Assembly (NCBI RefSeq): GCF_002764115.1
Contig: NZ_CP017943.1
Span: 372,001-436,000 of the forward strand
From: Phyllobacterium zundukense
Lineage (GTDB): Bacteria; Pseudomonadota; Alphaproteobacteria; Rhizobiales; Rhizobiaceae
Length of the DNA: 64,000 nt
Direction of reading: 5' to 3'
A model generated the notes under the pieces. That model saw nothing but the letters and a program-made list of their open reading frames with translations, had not been told where the DNA came from and ran no database searches. Below, piece by piece: positions 27,215 to 37,590 of this stretch. The translations under genes were made by a program, and so were the position numbers. How positions within the stretch are numbered: position 1 is the stretch's first letter; every line of letters starts with the position of its first letter.

Positions 27215-27244
27215 GGCCGACAGAGACCCGTTGGATTTTAGGCG

Positions 27245-27421
27245 TCAAGGTCGATCGTTGCCACCCGCAACGGCCGACAGCTCGTTGGGCTCTCTCTCCG
27301 CGACGGCGTGCTCGTCCGACGTGAGGTCCAGCTTCCCCCAGATCGATGTTTTCCGGTCGGTCGGTTTGAGCTTTCGGGACTGCTTGATTTCAACGATAAA
27401 CGGCTTTGTCTGCTGACGCAT
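27245..27421 (-). CDS. Small hypothetical protein (58 aa)
   Basis: Starts MRQQTKPFIVEIKQSRKLKP with GGAGG four bases before the ATG. The KPFIVEIKxSRKxKPTxRKxSIWGxLDL pattern is recognisable as a small protein common on rhizobial plasmids and integrative elements near DUF736 and conjugation genes. Basic N-terminus, acidic C-terminus (DEHAVAEREPNE). No function known. Confidence 0.7.
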   Translation of the reverse strand: MRQQTKPFIVEIKQSRKLKPTDRKTSIWGKLDLTSDEHAVAEREPNELSAVAGGNDRP

Positions 27422-27875
27422 AAATCCTCCAGGTAACGAATCGCAGCCCGACGATACCGAGTTGATGATTGAAGGCAACTGCCCGGCCGGCCGAGTTTGT
27501 CGCGTCCGAAATCGACGCTGTGACTTAGAGACAGGCGAGCGGGTTGCCGCTGGGCCGTGTCGGGGCGACGAAGTCTGCTGGCGAGCCACCATTATCGTGT
27601 TCCTTCCCCCGGTATCGCTGACCAGCCCTTTTGCGGGCTCGATGAGGCATGTCTGATCGGAGAGCGGCTTCACCTCGATCGTCCTCCCGCAACGGCCATT
27701 GGCAACTTTCTTCCCCTGTCGGCTGCGCCGCCATTCCTCGCGAAACAAGAAAGTTGCACACGGCCGCCCTCCATTTCATTGCGGCCTTTCAGGTGCGGTC
27801 CGATCGTCGCCGATCCTTGGACAGCCATCGAGGCCGCGAAGGGCGCGGCCCGAAACAAACGAAAGGCACATGACA
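27422..27875. other. Divergent intergenic region upstream of DUF736
   Basis: No gene supported. Open frames on both strands here have no ribosome sites or recognisable motifs. The region separates the small minus-strand gene at 27245 from DUF736 and probably holds their promoters, but I could not pick convincing -35/-10 pairs. Confidence 0.35.
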
Positions 27876-28187
27876 ATGGCAACCATCGGCACCTTTACCT
27901 CCACCGAAAACGGCTTCACCGGTTCGATCCGCACCCTCGCGCTCAACGTCAAGGCTCGCATCGCCCGCATCGACAACCCCTCCGACAAAGGACCGCACTT
28001 TCGCATCTACGGGGGTAACGTCGAGCTGGGTGCCGCCTGGCAGAAGCGCTCCGAGCAGACGGACCGCGACTACCTCTCGGTCAAGCTGGACGACCCGAGC
28101 TTCCCGACTCCGATCTACGCAACACTCGCCGATGTCGAAAGCGAGGACGGCTACCAACTAATCTGGTCTCGCCCCAAACGGGATTGA
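27876..28187 (+). CDS. DUF736 family protein
   Basis: 103 residues from [20 protein letters not shown]; the ATG at 27876 is favoured over the one at 27870 because it has AAAGG at ten bases and matches the family start. Conserved DUF736 blocks: [49 protein letters not shown] and the closing LIWSRPKRD. Members are nearly universal on alphaproteobacterial conjugative plasmids and ICEs, usually beside tra or antirestriction genes, as here. Biochemical role unknown. A strong GC hairpin follows its stop. Confidence 0.93.
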   Translation: MATIGTFTSTENGFTGSIRTLALNVKARIARIDNPSDKGPHFRIYGGNVELGAAWQKRSEQTDRDYLSVKLDDPSFPTPIYATLADVESEDGYQLIWSRPKRD

Positions 28188-28196
28188 TCCGGCCAA

Positions 28197-28218
28197 GGCC
28201 CCGCCACCAGGCGGGGCC
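28197..28218 (+). terminator. GC-rich hairpin after DUF736
   Basis: Perfect 9-bp stem GGCCCCGCC/GGCGGGGCC with a four-base ACCA loop, ten bases after the DUF736 stop. It lacks a T-run (followed by GAAATTCT), so it may act as a weak or rho-dependent stop. Confidence 0.5.
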
Positions 28219-28311
28219 GAAATTCTGGAACACCCAGCAATGCCGTAAATGCTGGATTTGCGCTTACGCAGGCGCGATAGTTGCGTCGCCAGAGACACCC
28301 ATGGGCCTTTC

Positions 28312-28611
28312 TCATGTCGCTTTCACAGCCCGAGGGCGATAGCCGCGCTTTCGTTTCTGCCGGAGGAGATCGAGAAATAGCCCAACCGCCTCGTCTTCCC
28401 GGCCGAAATGATGGACCATCATTTGCCCGTTCGATCCGATGCGGCCCCACTTGCGCAAGAGACAGATGTCGCCAAACAGATTGGGTTCGATCGACATGGC
28501 ATAGTAACGTGCCATGTTCCTTGAGGCATCGGTGCGTTCGATATAGAGATGGTAAGGTTGCAAGATCACGGGACCAGAATCGTTGATCTTCGTCCTTGCG
28601 TCCAACGACAC
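28312..28611 (-). CDS. WGR-domain protein
   Basis: 99 residues from a GTG at 28611 (VSLDARTKINDSG) or an internal start. The body is a single WGR domain: LYIERTDASRNMARYYAMSI, then LLRKWGRIGSNGQMMVHHFG with the name-giving WGR, and EAVGLFLDLLRQKRKRGY. In PARPs and MolR this domain contacts nucleic acid. Stand-alone versions are common on rhizobial mobile elements. Basic overall, consistent with nucleic acid binding. Confidence 0.85.
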   Translation of the reverse strand: MSLDARTKINDSGPVILQPYHLYIERTDASRNMARYYAMSIEPNLFGDICLLRKWGRIGSNGQMMVHHFGREDEAVGLFLDLLRQKRKRGYRPRAVKAT

Positions 28612-28944
28612 TTATGAATCGGTTAGGCGCAATTGATTCATGGTAGTGATGAGTAGCTCGCAAGCCGCCAATGCTTATTGGCTGGAAATGGGGCGCGTCA
28701 CGGTAATGGAAACAGCCCGCGCTACGGGCACCAGCCCAATACGATCAAGGATCACATGAAAGCGATGACGGAGCGGAGTCATCTGAAACTACACGGTGCC
28801 GGTCCCGTGGTACATGGTATGGGCTCAATTGATGTTCCGGGGTGGCGTCCCAATCATCCCCCACACCATTTCGCTGCGATGTATCTCAGCGTGAAGCGAG
28901 GCGTGCGACTACAACCCCCAAAAGAGTGATACCTACAGACCCTA
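28612..28944. other. Gap between WGR gene and traG
   Basis: A plus-strand frame (28678-28929) beginning at TTG contains HMKAMTERSHLKLHGAG but no ribosome site or family resemblance. Nothing else recognisable. The region lies downstream of traG, so no tra promoter is expected. Confidence 0.35.
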
Positions 28945-30864
28945 TCATGTTTTCTCCGATTGAAACCTGTTCGCGCCGACGCATGCTTTCATGTCTGCGC
29001 GCCGGAACCAGATCGCGCGACCGCATCTGAGCGGCGCGTTACCTGCGGTGAAGACGATCTGTTCGTCGGCCCGCATGCGAAGGACTTCATGCGGCTGGAT
29101 CAGCGGCCGCGCGGCGAGCTGTTTCGATCGCGTGCGCGAGGAGCCTTTCGCCTGGAAACTGCGACTGACCTGGTCGATCTCGACCGTCGTCATGCCGCAG
29201 CGGCGCGAGATGTAGTCCGCGGTTTCGGGATCGTTGATCGCGGCAAACGAGATCCAGCTCGCGCTCTCGAACCACTTGCTGGCGGCATCGCGACCGCCAT
29301 AGGTCTCGCGCATCTGGCCGATCGACTGATAGATCATGATAAGCGTGATGCCATACTTGCGACCGGCGTCGCGCGCCGTCTCCAGGATCCGCATGTAACC
29401 GAGCCTCGCCACCTCATCGAGGAGGAAGAGCGCCCTGCCCTGCATCGCGCCGTCGCGATTGTAGATCGCGTTGAGGAAGGCGCCGATGATGACGCGTGCG
29501 AGCCCCGCATGCGTCTCAAGCGCCTTGAGGTCGATATTGATGAATACGTCCGTGTTGCCCGCGGCGAGATTGCTCGTCGAAAACGTCGTTCCCGACACCA
29601 GCGCGGCATAGTTCGGGTAGGAAAGCCAGTGGGTCTCCTTAACGGCATTGGCATAGACGCCGGAGAAGGTTTCGGGCGTCATGTTGACGAAGGCCGCGAC
29701 ATTCTCCTTGACGAAATCCGAGTTCGAATTGTCGTAGATCTCCTGCAAGCGCTGGCGCAACTGCGGCTCGGGCTCGGAGAGATTCTTACGCACTTGCCGC
29801 AGCGTCTGTTCGCTCTCAGCCGTGTGACCGGAGAGGCAAACATCGGCGATCAACGCGGTCAGGAGCTGCATGGCGGAGGCGCGGAAGAAGTCGTCGCGCG
29901 CCGAGGCGGCCCGGGCGTTGTCGGTCATGATCCATGTCGCGACCGCGACGATGTCTTCTTCTTTTGTGCCGCCGAAGCGGCCGATCCAGTCGAGCGCGTT
30001 GAAACCGGTCGCGGGGCTGGAAGGATCCAGCACGATCACCTTGCGGCCAGCTTTTCGTCGATGATCGACCACCATCGGCGCGACCTCGCTCGACGGGTCG
30101 AGCACGATGAGCCCGCCGCCCCATTTGAGCGCGGTCGGGATGGTCACCGACGTCGTCTTGAAGCCGCCGGACCCGGCGAAGACGATGCCGTGCGACGAAC
30201 CGAACGAGCCGTCGAAGCAAAGCAGCGGCGCTTTGCCGCCCGCACCCCATGTCTCCTGCGCGTCGGCCCGGAACGACACAGCCATCACGCTGTCGCGGTC
30301 GACACGATAGCGCTCGCCCATGACGATGCCGCCCGCATCCGGAAACATCTTTGCGGCCTCCGTCATGCCCATCCAGTCGGCCTCTCCATGGACCGCGCGC
30401 TTGCCATGGATACGGCGCGGCGCTGACTTGGCAAAAGCGGCGTTACCGCGAAGCCCGACGCGAAGTGCGAACACGCCGGCGAACAACGTGGCGGAGGCGC
30501 CGAGCATCGTTGCGGGGTCCGCGTATCCGAGCACGGACTGTCCTGCTGGGACATTGCCGGCGATGCCAGAAAGACGGATCGCTTCGCGCGTCACAGCGAT
30601 CAGGATTGTTGCCGCGCCGCCCGCCACGACGCTCCAGCCTGCTGCCTTGATGTGCGCAGCACCATTGGCAGCGAAGAGAAAGATCACGCCGATCGCGGCC
30701 ACTATTAAATAGGGCAGGGCAAGGCCGATCCGGCCGAGCATCAGCTTCGCCTGCGCCGTCTTTCCGAAGGCTGCCAGCCAATGCTCGATGCCCGGCACGA
30801 AGATCGCAGCGGTGATCATCAGCGTCGCCGGCATGATGGCTAGCACGAGCCTATTCACCGTCAT
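28945..30864 (-). CDS. traG: Type IV coupling protein TraG (Ti-type conjugation)
   Basis: 639 residues. N-terminal transmembrane helices ([18 protein letters not shown] and the [17 protein letters not shown] region), then a VirD4-type ATPase with Walker [19 protein letters not shown] and Walker [15 protein letters not shown], plus [18 protein letters not shown]. It couples the relaxosome to the mating-pair channel and drives DNA export. The last gene of the traCDG operon: its start lies inside the end of traD (14-bp overlap). Full length, no damage. Confidence 0.96.
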   Translation of the reverse strand: MTVNRLVLAIMPATLMITAAIFVPGIEHWLAAFGKTAQAKLMLGRIGLALPYLIVAAIGVIFLFAANGAAHIKAAGWSVVAGGAATILIAVTREAIRLSGIAGNVPAGQSVLGYADPATMLGASATLFAGVFALRVGLRGNAAFAKSAPRRIHGKRAVHGEADWMGMTEAAKMFPDAGGIVMGERYRVDRDSVMAVSFRADAQETWGAGGKAPLLCFDGSFGSSHGIVFAGSGGFKTTSVTIPTALKWGGGLIVLDPSSEVAPMVVDHRRKAGRKVIVLDPSSPATGFNALDWIGRFGGTKEEDIVAVATWIMTDNARAASARDDFFRASAMQLLTALIADVCLSGHTAESEQTLRQVRKNLSEPEPQLRQRLQEIYDNSNSDFVKENVAAFVNMTPETFSGVYANAVKETHWLSYPNYAALVSGTTFSTSNLAAGNTDVFINIDLKALETHAGLARVIIGAFLNAIYNRDGAMQGRALFLLDEVARLGYMRILETARDAGRKYGITLIMIYQSIGQMRETYGGRDAASKWFESASWISFAAINDPETADYISRRCGMTTVEIDQVSRSFQAKGSSRTRSKQLAARPLIQPHEVLRMRADEQIVFTAGNAPLRCGRAIWFRRADMKACVGANRFQSEKT

Positions 30865-31066
30865 GGCGAAAAGCCTCCGCGCCGATGGCGGTCAGGCGAG
30901 ACCGCTCCGCCTCGTCGCCCTTGATCCGTTTCCCGGTGTCGATCAGCAGGCCGAGCAGCAGCGCCCTTTTTTCGTAGCGCAGGCCGGCCTTGACGATCAG
31001 GCCGCCGAGCTCGATTTTTTCCCGCGTGTCTTTCTTGCGGGCATCGTTCGACGTCATCCGGCGCAT
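30851..31066 (-). CDS. traD: Conjugal transfer protein TraD
   Basis: 71 residues from [17 protein letters not shown], the usual size of Ti-type TraD. Conserved [20 protein letters not shown] and [15 protein letters not shown]. The ATG at 31066 follows the traC stop by four bases. TraD is a small, possibly relaxosome-associated protein of these systems; its precise role is not established. The longer frame to 31234 overlaps traC and is not preferred. Confidence 0.9.
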   Translation of the reverse strand: MRRMTSNDARKKDTREKIELGGLIVKAGLRYEKRALLLGLLIDTGKRIKGDEAERSRLTAIGAEAFRHDGE

Positions 31067-31070
31067 CCGC

Positions 31071-31367
31071 TCAAGCCTCGCCAGTGCTGCTTTGAGCCGC
31101 GCCAGCCTCGTCCTTCGCGGCCGATGTGCTGCCGGCTTTCCCATCACCGGCATTTTTTCTTCCGGTCGCTGGTCCCTTGCCTCCGCGAAACCGCCCGGCG
31201 ATCTCCTCGAATGCCGCCTGAAGCTCGGTCTCATCGATCTCGAATTCGCCCAGGCCAGCCTTCAACGCGATGCGTCCGATCCGCTCGGCCTCGCGTGTCT
31301 CGGCCTGCTTCAGCTGGTCCTGCAGGCGTGCGATCTCTTCCCTGATCTTCGATGACGGCTTCTTCAT
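31071..31367 (-). CDS. traC: Conjugal transfer protein TraC (relaxosome accessory)
   Basis: 98 residues: [20 protein letters not shown] coiled-coil opening, [16 protein letters not shown], then a low-complexity Gly/Ala/Lys tail. Ti-type TraC assists TraA at oriT. First gene of the leftward traCDG operon, divergent from traA across oriT and the tra box. GAGGAG lies 13 bases before the ATG. Confidence 0.92.
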   Translation of the reverse strand: MKKPSSKIREEIARLQDQLKQAETREAERIGRIALKAGLGEFEIDETELQAAFEEIAGRFRGGKGPATGRKNAGDGKAGSTSAAKDEAGAAQSSTGEA

Positions 31368-31441
31368 TTCCGGATTTCGCTCCTCTTCGAGTTGGCGTTG
31401 CGTCAGCAGCGCCAGACTCTCCCGGATGACCCATCAGGGAA

Positions 31442-31459
31442 AGGTGCAGATTTGCACGT
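31442..31459. promoter_or_regulatory. tra box (TraR operator)
   Basis: An 18-bp palindrome, AGGTGCAGATTTGCACGT, matches the Ti tra box (ATGTGCAGATCTGCACAT) at 15 of 18 positions, including both GTGCAGA/TTGCAC half-sites. It lies in the traC-traA divergent region, where TraR with its acyl-homoserine lactone would activate both tra operons. Confidence 0.88.
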
Positions 31460-31504
31460 CGGCAAAGCCGACACTTTGAGAGATGATCCCGCCGTTCCGA
31501 AGGA

Positions 31505-31560
31505 GCGGATCCAAGGGCGCAATTATACGTCGCTTGCGCGACGTCCTGCTTTGCACCCTG
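31505..31560. other. Origin of conjugative transfer (oriT), Ti type
   Basis: Contains CCAAGGGCGCAATTATACGT (31511-31530) followed by a hairpin ACGTCGC/GCGACGT (31527-31533 and 31538-31544) with a four-base loop. The AGGGCGCAATTATACGTCGC core is the known nic region of Ti-plasmid oriTs, related to RSF1010. Lies between traC and traA next to the tra box. TraA would nick here. Confidence 0.92.
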
Positions 31561-31628
31561 GCCTGGCGGGGCCGCCGCTCCCGACGAACCTGTTGAGATC
31601 ATGTTGCAACCGGGAAAGAATTCACGCC

Positions 31629-34600
31629 GTGGCCATCGCCCATTTCTCCGTCAGCATCGTCAGCCGCGGCAACGGCCGCAGTGCCGTGCTATCGGCGGCT
31701 TACCGGCACTGCGCGAAGATGGACTACGAACGCGAGGCCCGTACCATCGACTACACCAGGAAGGAGGGGCTCATCCACGAGGATTTTTCGCTGCCTGCCG
31801 ATGCGCCGGACTGGGCCCGGACGCTGATCGCCGACCGGTCGACTTCGGGCGCGTCCGAAGCCTTCTGGAACAAGGTCGAGGCCTTCGAGAAACGTGTCGA
31901 CGCGCAGCTCGCCAAGGACCTCACCGTTGCCCTGCCGCTGGAGCTTTCAGTCGAACAAAACATCGTGCTCGTCCGCGACTTCGTGGAACGACACATCCTC
32001 TCGAAGGGCATGGTTGCCGACTGGGTTTACCATGACAATCCCGGCAATCCGCACATCCACCTGATGACCACGTTGCGACCGCTGACCGAAGACGGTTTCG
32101 GCGCCAAGAAGATCGCGGTCATCGGCGAAGATGGCCAGCCGCTGCGAAACAAGACCGGTAGACAAGTCTACCAGCTCTGGGCCGGCGACACCCAAGACTT
32201 CAACGCGTTTCGCGAAGGCTGGTTCGAACGGCAGAACCATCATCTGGCGCTCAACGGGATCGCGCTGCAGGTCGATGGCCGATCCTACGAGAAGCAGGGC
32301 ATTGAGCTCGTGCCGACGATCCATGTCGGCGTTGGCGCCAAGGCGATCGAGCGCAAGGCGAAAGCGGAAGGATGGAAGCCGTCGCTGGAGCGGCTCGATC
32401 TGCAGGAGGCGGTACGGCTTAAGAACCTGCGCCGCATTCCGGCCCGTCCGGAAATCGTCCTCGATCTCGTTGCTCGCGAGAAAAGCGTCTTCGACGAACG
32501 CGATGTAGCCAAGGTGCTGCATCGCTATGTCGATGATCCCGGCATCTTCCATCAGCTCCTGGCCCGCATTCTTCAGAGCCCGGACGTGCTTCGCCTGCAG
32601 CGTGACACGGTGGCGTTCGCAACCGGAGAAAAGGTGCCGGCGCGATACACGACGCGCGAACTGATCCGGCTTGAAGCGGAGATGGCCGCGCGCGCCATCT
32701 GGCTCTCCGGACGATCATCGCATGGCGTTCAGAAGGAAGTTCTCCAGACGACGTTTGCGCGCCATACGCGGCTTTCCGATGAACAGCGAGCGGCCATCGA
32801 ACATGTCATGGGTTCCGCCCGCATCGCCGCTGTCGTCGGCCGCGCCGGCGCTGGCAAGACCACGATGATGAAGGCGGCCCGCGAGGCATGGGAACTTGCC
32901 GGATACCGCGTGGTCGGCGCAGCTCTTGCCGGCAAGGCCGCCGAGGGTCTGGAGAAGGAGGCCGGTATCCAGAGTCGGACGCTGGCGTCGTGGGAACTGC
33001 GCTGGAAACAGGGCCGTGACGCGCTCGACGCGCGAACCGTGTTCGTCATGGACGAGGCCGGCATGGTGGCCTCCAGGCAGATGGCCGGTTTCGTCGAGGC
33101 TGTCGTCAGGACAGGCGCCAAGCTGGTGCTGGTCGGCGATCCGGAGCAGCTCCAGCCGATCGAGGCGGGCGCCGCGTTTCGCGCCATCGTCGACCGGATC
33201 GGTTATGCGGAACTTGAGACCATCTATCGCCAGCGTGAGACATGGATGCGCGAGGCTTCGCTCGATCTGGCGCGTGGTAACCTTGGTCAGGCGCTCGCCG
33301 CCTATCGCACCGAGGGCAAGGTGCTCGGTTCGGAACTGAAGGCAGAGGCAATCGAGACCCTCATCGCTGACTGGAACCGCGACTACGATGCGTCAAAGAC
33401 CACGCTCATCCTCGCGCATCTGCGCCGCGATGTCCGCCTGCTCAACGAGATGGCTCGAACGAGGCTGGTCGAGCGCGGCATCGTTGGCGAGGGCGAGAGC
33501 TTCCTGACGGCAGACGGCATGCGCCGGTTCGACGCCGGCGACCAGATCGTCTTCCTGAAGAACGACGGCTCGCTCGGCGTCAAGAACGGCATGTTGGCGA
33601 AGGTCGTTGAAGCCTCTCAAAACCGCATCGTCGCCGTGGTTGGCGAGGGCGATCAGCGCCGTCAGGTCGTAGTCGAGCAGCGCTTCTACAACAACCTCGA
33701 CCATGGCTATGCCACCACGATTCATAAGAGCCAGGGCGCGACTGTCGATTGCGTGAAGGTGCTCGCATCGCTCTCGCTTGATCGGCATCTGACCTATGTC
33801 GCGATGACCCGCCATCGCGAGGATCTGCAGCTCTATTACGGAACCCGGTCCTTCGCCATCAACGGCGGCCTCGAAAAGATTCTGTCGCGCGCACGGCCCA
33901 AGGAAACCACGCTCGATTACGAGCGCGGCACGCTCTACCGCCAGGCGCTTCGTTTCGCGGAAAACCGCGGCCTGCACGTCGTCCAGGTCGCCCGCACGCT
34001 GCTGCGCGACCGGCTCGACTGGACGCTGCGCCAGAGCTCGAAACTCGCCGATCTTGCGGTCCGCCTTCGTGCGGCGGGGACGCGCCTCGGCCTGCTGCAA
34101 ATCCCAAAGATGGACACGAAAAAGGAGGCCCGTCCGATGGTATCAGGCGTAAAGCTGTTCCCCATACCCTTAAGCGACACCGTCGAGCAGAAGCTCGCGG
34201 CCGATCCCGCCCTCAAGACGCAATGGGAGGAGGTCTCGACACGGTTCCGTTACGTTTTCGCCGATCCCGAGACCGCCTTCCGGGCGATGAACTTCGATGC
34301 GGTCCTGACCGACGGCCGAGCGGCGTCGCAGACGCTTCAGAAGCTCGCCGTCAATCCGGTATCGATCGGTCCACTCAACGGCAAGACCGGTCTTCTCGCC
34401 AGCAAGTCTGATCGTGAAGCCCGCCGCGCCGCCAACGTCAACGTGCCGGCGCTGAAGCGCGACATCGAGCGCTATCTCCAGATGCGGGAGGCGGCGGTGC
34501 AGCGGCTTGAAGCGGACGAAAAGGCGCTGCGGCAGCGCGTGTCGATCGACATTCCGGCGCTGTCGCCTGCCGCACGCAGCGTGCTGGAACGGGTGCGCGA

Positions 34601-34931
34601 TGCGATCGACCGGAACGATCTGCCGGCGGCACTCGGATATGCGCTCAGCAATCGTGAGACCAAGATCGAAATTGACGGTTTCAACAAGGCTGTCGGCGAG
34701 CGGTTCGGCGAGCGCACCCTGCTCACCAATGCCGCGCGAGAACCGTCGGGCAAGCTGTTCGACAAGCTCGCGGATGGCCTGAAGCCGGAGGAGAAGCAGC
34801 GCTTAAGGGACGCCTGGCCGATCCTGCGCACCGCCCAGCAGCTCGCGGCGCACGAACGGACGGTGGTGTCGTTGAAGCAGGCAGAGGATTTGCGCCTGTC
34901 ACAGCGCCAGACGCCGGCGCTGAAGCAATGA
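31629..34931 (+). CDS. traA: Relaxase/helicase TraA (Ti-type)
   Basis: 1100 residues from a GTG at 31629 ([20 protein letters not shown]), the conserved TraA start; the frame upstream runs through oriT and is noncoding. MobA/MobL relaxase domain at 1-250 with the His cluster [13 protein letters not shown]; helicase domain from about residue 390 with Walker [41 protein letters not shown] and [14 protein letters not shown] long helical C-terminal part follows. It nicks oriT and unwinds the transferred strand. Its stop overlaps the traF start by four bases. Confidence 0.96.
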   Translation: MAIAHFSVSIVSRGNGRSAVLSAAYRHCAKMDYEREARTIDYTRKEGLIHEDFSLPADAPDWARTLIADRSTSGASEAFWNKVEAFEKRVDAQLAKDLTVALPLELSVEQNIVLVRDFVERHILSKGMVADWVYHDNPGNPHIHLMTTLRPLTEDGFGAKKIAVIGEDGQPLRNKTGRQVYQLWAGDTQDFNAFREGWFERQNHHLALNGIALQVDGRSYEKQGIELVPTIHVGVGAKAIERKAKAEGWKPSLERLDLQEAVRLKNLRRIPARPEIVLDLVAREKSVFDERDVAKVLHRYVDDPGIFHQLLARILQSPDVLRLQRDTVAFATGEKVPARYTTRELIRLEAEMAARAIWLSGRSSHGVQKEVLQTTFARHTRLSDEQRAAIEHVMGSARIAAVVGRAGAGKTTMMKAAREAWELAGYRVVGAALAGKAAEGLEKEAGIQSRTLASWELRWKQGRDALDARTVFVMDEAGMVASRQMAGFVEAVVRTGAKLVLVGDPEQLQPIEAGAAFRAIVDRIGYAELETIYRQRETWMREASLDLARGNLGQALAAYRTEGKVLGSELKAEAIETLIADWNRDYDASKTTLILAHLRRDVRLLNEMARTRLVERGIVGEGESFLTADGMRRFDAGDQIVFLKNDGSLGVKNGMLAKVVEASQNRIVAVVGEGDQRRQVVVEQRFYNNLDHGYATTIHKSQGATVDCVKVLASLSLDRHLTYVAMTRHREDLQLYYGTRSFAINGGLEKILSRARPKETTLDYERGTLYRQALRFAENRGLHVVQVARTLLRDRLDWTLRQSSKLADLAVRLRAAGTRLGLLQIPKMDTKKEARPMVSGVKLFPIPLSDTVEQKLAADPALKTQWEEVSTRFRYVFADPETAFRAMNFDAVLTDGRAASQTLQKLAVNPVSIGPLNGKTGLLASKSDREARRAANVNVPALKRDIERYLQMREAAVQRLEADEKALRQRVSIDIPALSPAARSVLERVRDAIDRNDLPAALGYALSNRETKIEIDGFNKAVGERFGERTLLTNAAREPSGKLFDKLADGLKPEEKQRLRDAWPILRTAQQLAAHERTVVSLKQAEDLRLSQRQTPALKQ

Positions 34932-35458
34932 AGGCGCGTGGCATCCTCGTCGCTCTCGTCGCCGCCGGCATCGTCATGAGCGGCGTGGCCATCATCGGGT
35001 TCTTCGGCGGGTACCGGCTAAACCTGACCCCGAGCGAACCGCTCGGTCTCTGGAGGATCGTCCAGTTGGACCGGCCGGTCAGGACCGGCGATCTGGTCTT
35101 CATCTGCCTGCCGCCGACGGAGCAGTTCAGGCAAGCGCTAACACGAGGCTATCTGCGCCGCGGACTTTGCGATGGCGGCGTTGCGCCGCTGATCAAAACC
35201 GTAGCAGCACTCCCGGGCCAGCGTGTCGAAATTGGCGCCGATGTCGTCATCGACGGCCAGTCCCTGCCGAATTTGCGCCTCCGGCACACGGATGGTGACG
35301 GCAGGGCAATCGCTCCTTTTGCCGGCGGCATCGTGCCGCCGGGATATCTCTATCTTCACTCCAGTTTTGAGAGCTCCTATGACTCCCGATATTTTGGACC
35401 GGTCCCCGACGCGGGCCTACTTGGCCTCGCCTGGCCGGTGTTCACCTTCGGTCCCTGA
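34928..35458 (+). CDS. traF: Conjugative transfer signal peptidase TraF
   Basis: 176 residues: one N-terminal membrane helix ([22 protein letters not shown]), then an S26-type protease with the Ser in [11 protein letters not shown] and the Lys in [11 protein letters not shown]. In Ti/RP4 systems TraF processes and cyclises the pilin TrbC. Starts inside the traA stop (ATGA). Confidence 0.93.
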   Translation: MKARGILVALVAAGIVMSGVAIIGFFGGYRLNLTPSEPLGLWRIVQLDRPVRTGDLVFICLPPTEQFRQALTRGYLRRGLCDGGVAPLIKTVAALPGQRVEIGADVVIDGQSLPNLRLRHTDGDGRAIAPFAGGIVPPGYLYLHSSFESSYDSRYFGPVPDAGLLGLAWPVFTFGP

Positions 35459-36629
35459 TCGCTTCCAATCGCCGCTCCTGATCCTCGGTTCCATCGTCTG
35501 TGGCTGGATCGGCTGGAGTGGCCATGCGCTCACCCTGCCGGTCGCGATGTTCTTCCCACTGATCTGGGCGCAGTCACACTCGCGGCTCACTGCAGCTGCT
35601 GTGTCGGCCGGTTATTTCCTTGGCTCCTCGCGCGGCCTGCCGCAGGGTGTTGCGAACTTCTACGCCGCCGATCTCTGGCCCGGCCTGCTGCTCTGGCTGG
35701 TCGCGTCGCTTGGCTTCGTCGCGGTGCATGCGGCGGGCTGGCCAGGGCAACCGGGAAAGGGGCAAGCGATGTGGAAGATAGCGGCGCGCTATTTGCTCGC
35801 GCTGACGCTGACGGGGCTGCCGCCGTTCGGCGTCGTCGGCTGGGCACACCCGCTGACGGCGGCTGGCATCCTGTTTCCGGGCTGGGGATGGTGGGGTGTC
35901 ATTGCGGCGATAGCCGGCCTCCTCGCCTTGACAACGAGGCTATGGCCGGCTGCGGCCATTGTCCTGACAGGCTTCTGGCTCTGGTCCGCCGCAACGTGGA
36001 CAGAACCCACCCTACCGGAGAGATGGAAGGGCGTCGATCTCGAAATGGGAGAGAGCCTTGGGCGCGACACAACATTGCCTCGCCACCGAGTCCTGATTGC
36101 CACAGTTCGCGGAAAATCAAGTGCCGGCATCCGCACCATCGTCCTTCCCGAGAGCGCCCTTGGCTTCTGGACGCCGACCGTCGCCCGTCTCTGGCAAGAG
36201 GGCTTACGCGGATCTGACATCACCGTGGTTGCCGGCGCCGCCGTGATCGACGCGGACGGCTACGACAACGTCATGATGGCGATCTCCGCCGACGAGGCGC
36301 GTATTCTTTATCGCGAACGCATGCCGGTGCCGGTCTCCATGTGGCGACCGTGGCAGGCCTGGACGGGCCAGGGCGGCGGCGCGCGTGCGCATTTCTTTGC
36401 CAATCCGGTGGTCGAACTCGATCGCGCGAGGATCGCACCGCTGATCTGCTACGAGCAGCTCCTCCTCTGGCCGGTCCTGCAATCGATGCTGCATTCCCCC
36501 GACGTCATCGTCGCCTCCGGCAATGGCTGGTGGACGTCAGGCACCGCCATCATCGCGATCCAGAAGGCGAGCGTCACCGCCTGGGCAAAACTCTTCGGCC
36601 TGCCCGTCGTCATGGCCTTCAACACGTGA
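35379..36629 (+). CDS. traB: Conjugal transfer protein TraB (membrane CN-hydrolase-like)
   Basis: 416 residues from [19 protein letters not shown], overlapping the traF end by 80 bp, the usual arrangement. About five transmembrane segments in the first 200 residues ([53 protein letters not shown]), then a nitrilase-like domain with Glu in [10 protein letters not shown], Cys in [12 protein letters not shown] and [10 protein letters not shown], comparable to apolipoprotein N-acyltransferase. TraB enhances transfer; its substrate is not known. Confidence 0.9.
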   Translation: MTPDILDRSPTRAYLASPGRCSPSVPDRFQSPLLILGSIVCGWIGWSGHALTLPVAMFFPLIWAQSHSRLTAAAVSAGYFLGSSRGLPQGVANFYAADLWPGLLLWLVASLGFVAVHAAGWPGQPGKGQAMWKIAARYLLALTLTGLPPFGVVGWAHPLTAAGILFPGWGWWGVIAAIAGLLALTTRLWPAAAIVLTGFWLWSAATWTEPTLPERWKGVDLEMGESLGRDTTLPRHRVLIATVRGKSSAGIRTIVLPESALGFWTPTVARLWQEGLRGSDITVVAGAAVIDADGYDNVMMAISADEARILYRERMPVPVSMWRPWQAWTGQGGGARAHFFANPVVELDRARIAPLICYEQLLLWPVLQSMLHSPDVIVASGNGWWTSGTAIIAIQKASVTAWAKLFGLPVVMAFNT

Positions 36630-36644
36630 ATACAGGAGACAGCA

Positions 36645-37274
36645 ATGATCGACGCCGCCCTCATTCACAAATGCTCCGATCCTGCCCTGAGGCCCGCGAT
36701 CGTCGAGGCCTTTATCGCCCGCGCTGGGTCCGAGGATCCGCTCGCCGTCACGGTCCGGTCCGGAAACCGGGTCGTGCTCGTGCCGAAGCCGACGACACCG
36801 GACGAAGCGATGGAACTCATCCGCAAACATATCGGCCGCAACTCCATTCGTGTCGGGATCACCCAATATCCGGCCGGTCTCGGCGTCATGGAGACAGGCG
36901 ATCTGAAGCCGGACCTGGTCGACTCGTGCAAGAACTTGCGCATGGGCACGGCGCTCTTCGCCAAGGTCTTTCGGGTTGTCACCAAGTGGTACGGCAATCC
37001 CACCGGAAAGGATGTGTTGCCTGAGGTGCTCGATGACGCGATCATCGCGTGGCAGACCGGATATTTCGAGGGAACGGCGGTGTTTCGCACGCCAGACCCG
37101 GGCGAGATCGAGGCGGATGAGCCCGGCGGTCAAGAACCAGTGAAGAATGATGCCGGCAAGTCGGAAAAGCCCAGTGATGAAGAACAGAGCGAACCGGCCG
37201 AGGATCCCGCCCGCGACGGCGATCCCAATAAGGCCGGCATCCGTGTCGATCTCTCGGGCATCGGGGCAAAATGA
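36645..37274 (+). CDS. traH: Conjugal transfer protein TraH
   Basis: 209 residues: MIDAALIHKCSDPALRPAIV, EAMELIRKHIGRNSIRVGIT, QYPAGLGV and SCKNLRMGTALFAKVFRVVT match rhizobial TraH; the last 60 residues are acidic/Glu-Pro-rich and variable. Last gene of the traAFBH operon. 15 bp after traB. Related to soluble transglycosylase-adjacent TraH proteins of unknown activity. The stop codon overlaps an ATGA tetranucleotide, after which the structured element starts. Confidence 0.88.
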   Translation: MIDAALIHKCSDPALRPAIVEAFIARAGSEDPLAVTVRSGNRVVLVPKPTTPDEAMELIRKHIGRNSIRVGITQYPAGLGVMETGDLKPDLVDSCKNLRMGTALFAKVFRVVTKWYGNPTGKDVLPEVLDDAIIAWQTGYFEGTAVFRTPDPGEIEADEPGGQEPVKNDAGKSEKPSDEEQSEPAEDPARDGDPNKAGIRVDLSGIGAK

Positions 37275-37329
37275 GCGTGAGAGCAATCCAGATTTGCAGT
37301 GTGTCGACGGCAATTATCCGCCTGTTTGC

Positions 37330-37545
37330 ACTGGCGAAAACAACTTCCGCCCTCTATAAGGGCGGTTAGGACAGTACGCGCTGTCCCGGGGTGTGGAAAC
37401 CTCTCGTAGCGGTTGGCGCCGTCCGAAACGGCGCCAGAATCCTCTGACCATTTGGCCGGGGGCCTGTGACGTATGTCCAGGTGCCCCGGTGCTAAAGGTC
37501 GCAGGACTGTCTACGACAGTTTCCAACCCCCGGCTTGGGTTAAGG
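37330..37545 (+). ncRNA. Candidate orphan HEARO / omega-RNA (IscB guide RNA-like) element
   Basis: A GC-rich 210-nt stretch with five consecutive stems: CCGCCCT/AGGGCGG (37347-37353, 37359-37365), GGACAG/CTGTCC (37369-37374, 37381-37386), TGGCGCCGT/ACGGCGCCA (37414-37422, 37428-37436), a bulged CCGGGG..CCTG/CAGG..CCCCGG (37456-37466, 37478-37489) and ACTGTC/GACAGT (37506-37511, 37515-37520). The succession of stems, GTGGAAACCTCTCGTAGCGG linker and GGCGAAAACAAC lead resemble HEARO RNAs, the omega-RNAs of IscB elements. No IscB gene is in the window. It interrupts the normally close traH-traM junction and is bracketed by ATGA tetranucleotides. Identity needs a covariance-model test. Confidence 0.6.
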
Positions 37546-37590
37546 GATTAACGTTTGCGGGGGCGCACCGCGGACAAGCCGGAGAATGAA

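Noticed and set aside
28960..30426. Plus-strand open frame of 488 codons
   Set aside because: Exactly antisense to traG; Arg/Asp-rich composition typical of shadows.
37280..37300. Second tra box-like sequence (CCAGATTTGCAG) after traH
   Set aside because: Only half of the palindrome is present, so it does not meet the TraR operator pattern.
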